Shown: positions 61,941 to 64,000 of the stretch, in pieces
Layout of the letters: every line of letters starts with the position of its first letter
Position numbering within the stretch: position 1 is the stretch's first letter
Assembly: GCF_048595595.1 (NCBI RefSeq)
Contig: NZ_CP184347.1
Strand: one strand, 5' to 3'
Origin: Bacteroides pyogenes_A
Lineage (GTDB): Bacteria > Bacteroidota > Bacteroidia > Bacteroidales > Bacteroidaceae
Length of the DNA stretch: 64,000 nt
Position numbers and translations under genes: made by a program
Notes under the pieces: generated by a model
Database searches by the model: none
Seen by the model: only the letters and a program-made list of their open reading frames with translations
What the model was told of the DNA's origin: nothing

Positions 61941-63676
61941 ACTTCCCAAAGTTTCATTAAATCCGACTCTCCCCAATAAAGATGCGTATAACCGGCAATC
62001 AGGTTCTTATATCGGTAAAGCGGCGTGTCCACCGTATTTCCCCTCGCGTCGGTCGCCACAGCAATCGAAGCGAGCGGTTGTCCGGGCGATACGGAAGAGT
62101 AATGAAACTCATGCCCTTTCCATATCTGTCCGCCTGCGCGAATGGTACGGTATCCCAGTCGCAGCTTCATATCCTCCATCGTGGCTTGCTGATGCAGCAA
62201 GCCGACCATCGGGTAATCTTTTCCGTCCATGCCGCGAATGCTGTCGCAAAGATACATCATCCCGCCACACTCCGCCAGCATGCGTCCGCCCGCTTCCACA
62301 TACGCCCGCAGCCCCCTCTTCAGCGATTCGTTGTTTGCCAGACTCTCCAAAAAGAATTCGGGATAGCCGCCCGGCAAGTAGACAAAGTCGGCTTCAGGCG
62401 ACGCCTCGTCTGCCATGGGACTGAAGAAAGTCACCGTTCCCCACTCTTCCAGACGCGCCAGATTTTCACGATAGATGAAGTTGAACGCCGCGTCGCGGGC
62501 TACGGCAATACGCATTCTCCCCGCTTTCGGGCAACGGACTTCTTCGTTTGGAACTTCCGCCACAGAGGTCGAGGAGATAGTTTCCAAATTTGACTGTTCT
62601 CCCACAGAGGGCAGCACTGCCATACTTCCCGCCTTTAGCTGTTCCACCACAGACGATGCTGAGATAGTTTTCGACTTTAGCCGTTCCGACACAGACGATG
62701 CTGCGATAGTTCCCGCCTTTGGTTGTTTCGTCACAGAAGCCGATGCGATACTTTCCGTCTTAGCCTGTTCCGATACAGAAGCCGCTAAGATAGTTTCCAC
62801 CTTTGGCTGTTCCGACACAGACGATGCTGCGATAGTTCCCGCCTTTGGTTGTTTCGCCACAGAAGGTGCTGCGATAGTTTCCGACTTTGACTGTTCCCCC
62901 ACAGAAGCCGAGGCGATAGCTTCCACCTTTTGCCCTTCCTCCACAGAGGTCGAGGAGATAGTTTCCTCCTTTGGCCGTTCCGACACAGAAGCCGCAAACG
63001 AAGAGCACGACCGCAGCAGCCGGTCTACATCCACGCTCTGCCCGATGGCCGCCGCCACCTTCCCGGCAAACTCGTCGAATCGGTATGTCGCGTCCAGCGT
63101 CAGCCCCAAATGGCGGGAAGGTACTTCCAACTCTTTCAGGCGGGGGAGGTAGCCGAAGCATTCCACCCCCACATCCTCGCACGCTTGGCAAAGGAAAGAG
63201 AAGTGACGCTCGGAAGCCACTTGGTTGAACACGGCTCCGGCAATGCGTATAGCCGGATAGAAATGCTTGAATCCGTACAGAATGGCGGCTACGGTGTAAG
63301 CTGTGGAGCGGGCGTCGACCACCAGCACCACGGGGATGCCGAGCAAAGCCGCGATGGACGCGCTGCTTCCCCGCATGCCTTCGAACCCGTCGAACAGGCC
63401 CATGACGCCCTCCGTCACACACACATCCGCATCCGACGCATACTTCGCGTAGATTTGCTTCAGATGCTCTTCAGAAGCCAGCCAGTTATCGAGATTGACC
63501 GACACCCTGCCCGAAGCCATCTCGTGATATTTCGTATCGATGTAATCGGGGCCGCATTTATAAGGCTGCACGGTCAGCCCCCTGTCGCGCAGCAGACGCA
63601 GCAGTCCCGTCGTAAAGGTCGTCTTGCCTCCTCCCGAAGCTGAGGCGCCTATCAGTATTTGAGGAATCCGTCTCAT
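61937..63676 (-). CDS. cbiA: Cobyrinate a,c-diamide synthase with repeat-rich linker
   Basis: CbiA/CobB amidates the a and c side chains of the corrin. The N-terminal dethiobiotin-synthetase-like domain has GASASGGGKTTFTTGL near residue 10 and VTEGVMGLFDG near 87. The C-terminal glutaminase domain has VYLPGGYPEFFLE near 427 and LAECGGMMYL near 458. Between them, about residues 228-372, is an insertion of 14-residue repeats that makes the protein 579 residues instead of the usual 430-460. It overlaps the genes on both sides by ATGA. Confidence 0.95.
   Translation of the reverse strand: MRRIPQILIGASASGGGKTTFTTGLLRLLRDRGLTVQPYKCGPDYIDTKYHEMASGRVSVNLDNWLASEEHLKQIYAKYASDADVCVTEGVMGLFDGFEGMRGSSASIAALLGIPVVLVVDARSTAYTVAAILYGFKHFYPAIRIAGAVFNQVASERHFSFLCQACEDVGVECFGYLPRLKELEVPSRHLGLTLDATYRFDEFAGKVAAAIGQSVDVDRLLRSCSSFAASVSERPKEETISSTSVEEGQKVEAIASASVGEQSKSETIAAPSVAKQPKAGTIAASSVSEQPKVETILAASVSEQAKTESIASASVTKQPKAGTIAASSVSERLKSKTISASSVVEQLKAGSMAVLPSVGEQSNLETISSTSVAEVPNEEVRCPKAGRMRIAVARDAAFNFIYRENLARLEEWGTVTFFSPMADEASPEADFVYLPGGYPEFFLESLANNESLKRGLRAYVEAGGRMLAECGGMMYLCDSIRGMDGKDYPMVGLLHQQATMEDMKLRLGYRTIRAGGQIWKGHEFHYSSVSPGQPLASIAVATDARGNTVDTPLYRYKNLIAGYTHLYWGESDLMKLWEV
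62561..62994 (-). repeat. 42-bp tandem repeat inside cbiA
   Basis: About ten units of 14 codons, with the consensus K-x-E-T-I-A-A-S-S-V-x-E-Q-P, for example KAGTIAASSVSEQP and KVETILAASVSEQA. One unit has 15 codons. On the forward strand the motif CACAGA recurs every 42 bases (62561, 62603, 62648, 62690 and so on). The repeats lie in the linker between the two cbiA domains and keep the frame. Confidence 0.92.
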
Positions 63677-64000
63677 CTTTCCTTTATCGCTTTCAATGTA
63701 TCAATGGGGTTATGGTCGTCCACCGTCAGCCGAACCGCTTCGGCCAACCGCATGCGGCAAGCCGTCGCTCCCCGTTCGAAAGCCGCGCGGCTCTCCGCCG
63801 AGACGGAGTTGAACACAATGGTTCCTCCCGCAGGCAATACCGTATCTATCTTTTCCATCATCTCTTCGAGCCTTCCGCCATGCCCTCCGATGAAGACGGC
63901 ATCGGGAACAGGATACTCCGTCAGCGGCATTTCCATGAAGTCGCCGATTACGACACCGATACCGGGACAGCCGAACCGACGGCTGTTTATCTCCATCAAC
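63673..64000 (-). CDS. cbiT: Precorrin-6Y/cobalt-precorrin methyltransferase (CbiT type), partial
   Basis: The open frame enters from the right edge; 109 C-terminal codons are present. The sequence VFIGGHGGRLEEMMEKIDTV and GGTIVFNSVSAESRAAF match the CbiT decarboxylating methyltransferase that acts at C15 of the corrin ring. In many Bacteroides it is fused behind CbiE; that part lies outside the window. Its TGA overlaps the cbiA ATG. Confidence 0.8.
   Translation of the reverse strand, partial: LMEINSRRFGCPGIGVVIGDFMEMPLTEYPVPDAVFIGGHGGRLEEMMEKIDTVLPAGGTIVFNSVSAESRAAFERGATACRMRLAEAVRLTVDDHNPIDTLKAIKER

Overview
The window reads as Bacteroidales chromosome, most likely Bacteroides or Parabacteroides; I cannot name the species. 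The evidence is SusC/SusD outer-membrane pairs, FecR/ECF-sigma control, many lipoproteins with a Cys lipobox, DUF1573, DUF4249, DUF4302 and BACON families, and promoters of the Bacteroides type (a TTG or TTTG element near -33, then TAnnTTTG near -7).

Layout. (1) 0-3.8 kb: an ATPase plus DUF4435 (Toprim-like) pair cut by the left edge, then DUF1573-meaB. (2) 4.0-16.1 kb: a SusC/SusD nutrient-uptake locus with five surface lipoproteins or partners, a FecR anti-sigma gene, and a divergent ECF sigma gene. (3) 16.2-21.9 kb: a 1903-aa alpha-2-macroglobulin-like lipid-side protein. (4) About 22-41 kb: an AT-rich accessory island. It holds an RloA/RloB-type defence pair, an IS110 remnant, a broken AbiH gene, a six-gene peptide-modification (RiPP) operon, a three-gene signalling module (LuxI/FeeM-like acyltransferase, LuxR-type regulator, ThiF/E1-like enzyme) and a HipB/HipA toxin-antitoxin pair. 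(5) 41-45 kb: a lipoprotein, a DUF4249 lipoprotein and a TonB receptor. (6) 45-53 kb: housekeeping genes (LOG-family protein, pepD, a flippase-like membrane protein, rsmA, mgtE, a DUF349 protein). (7) 53.7-64 kb: cobalamin biosynthesis in both directions (cobU-cobT-cobS-cobC forward; cbiB, cobD-cobQ, pduO-cbiA-cbiT reverse), with several tandem repeats between the genes.

The most interesting part is 27-39 kb. A radical SAM/SPASM enzyme, a Cys-rich small peptide, a membrane M50 protease with a PqqD-like N-terminus, an O-antigen-ligase/TPR membrane protein, an outer-membrane barrel and a transglutaminase-like lipoprotein form one reverse-strand operon. Just upstream is the acyltransferase/LuxR/ThiF module. 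The palindrome TACCCAATTGGGTA, or a close variant, lies in front of all four transcription units (the RiPP operon, the acyltransferase, the LuxR gene and the ThiF gene). The paired copies in front of the RiPP operon and between the acyltransferase and LuxR genes share the same 38-bp spacing and similar intervening sequence. I infer one regulon: a small acylated signal and its LuxR-type regulator controlling production and display of a modified peptide. Several genes here carry single-base length changes in A/T runs (LuxR gene, ligase gene, peptide gene, AbiH), so the locus may be decaying, phase-varying, or wrongly sequenced.

No rRNA, tRNA or CRISPR array was seen. No cobalamin riboswitch was recognised in the part of the cobalamin region visible here.
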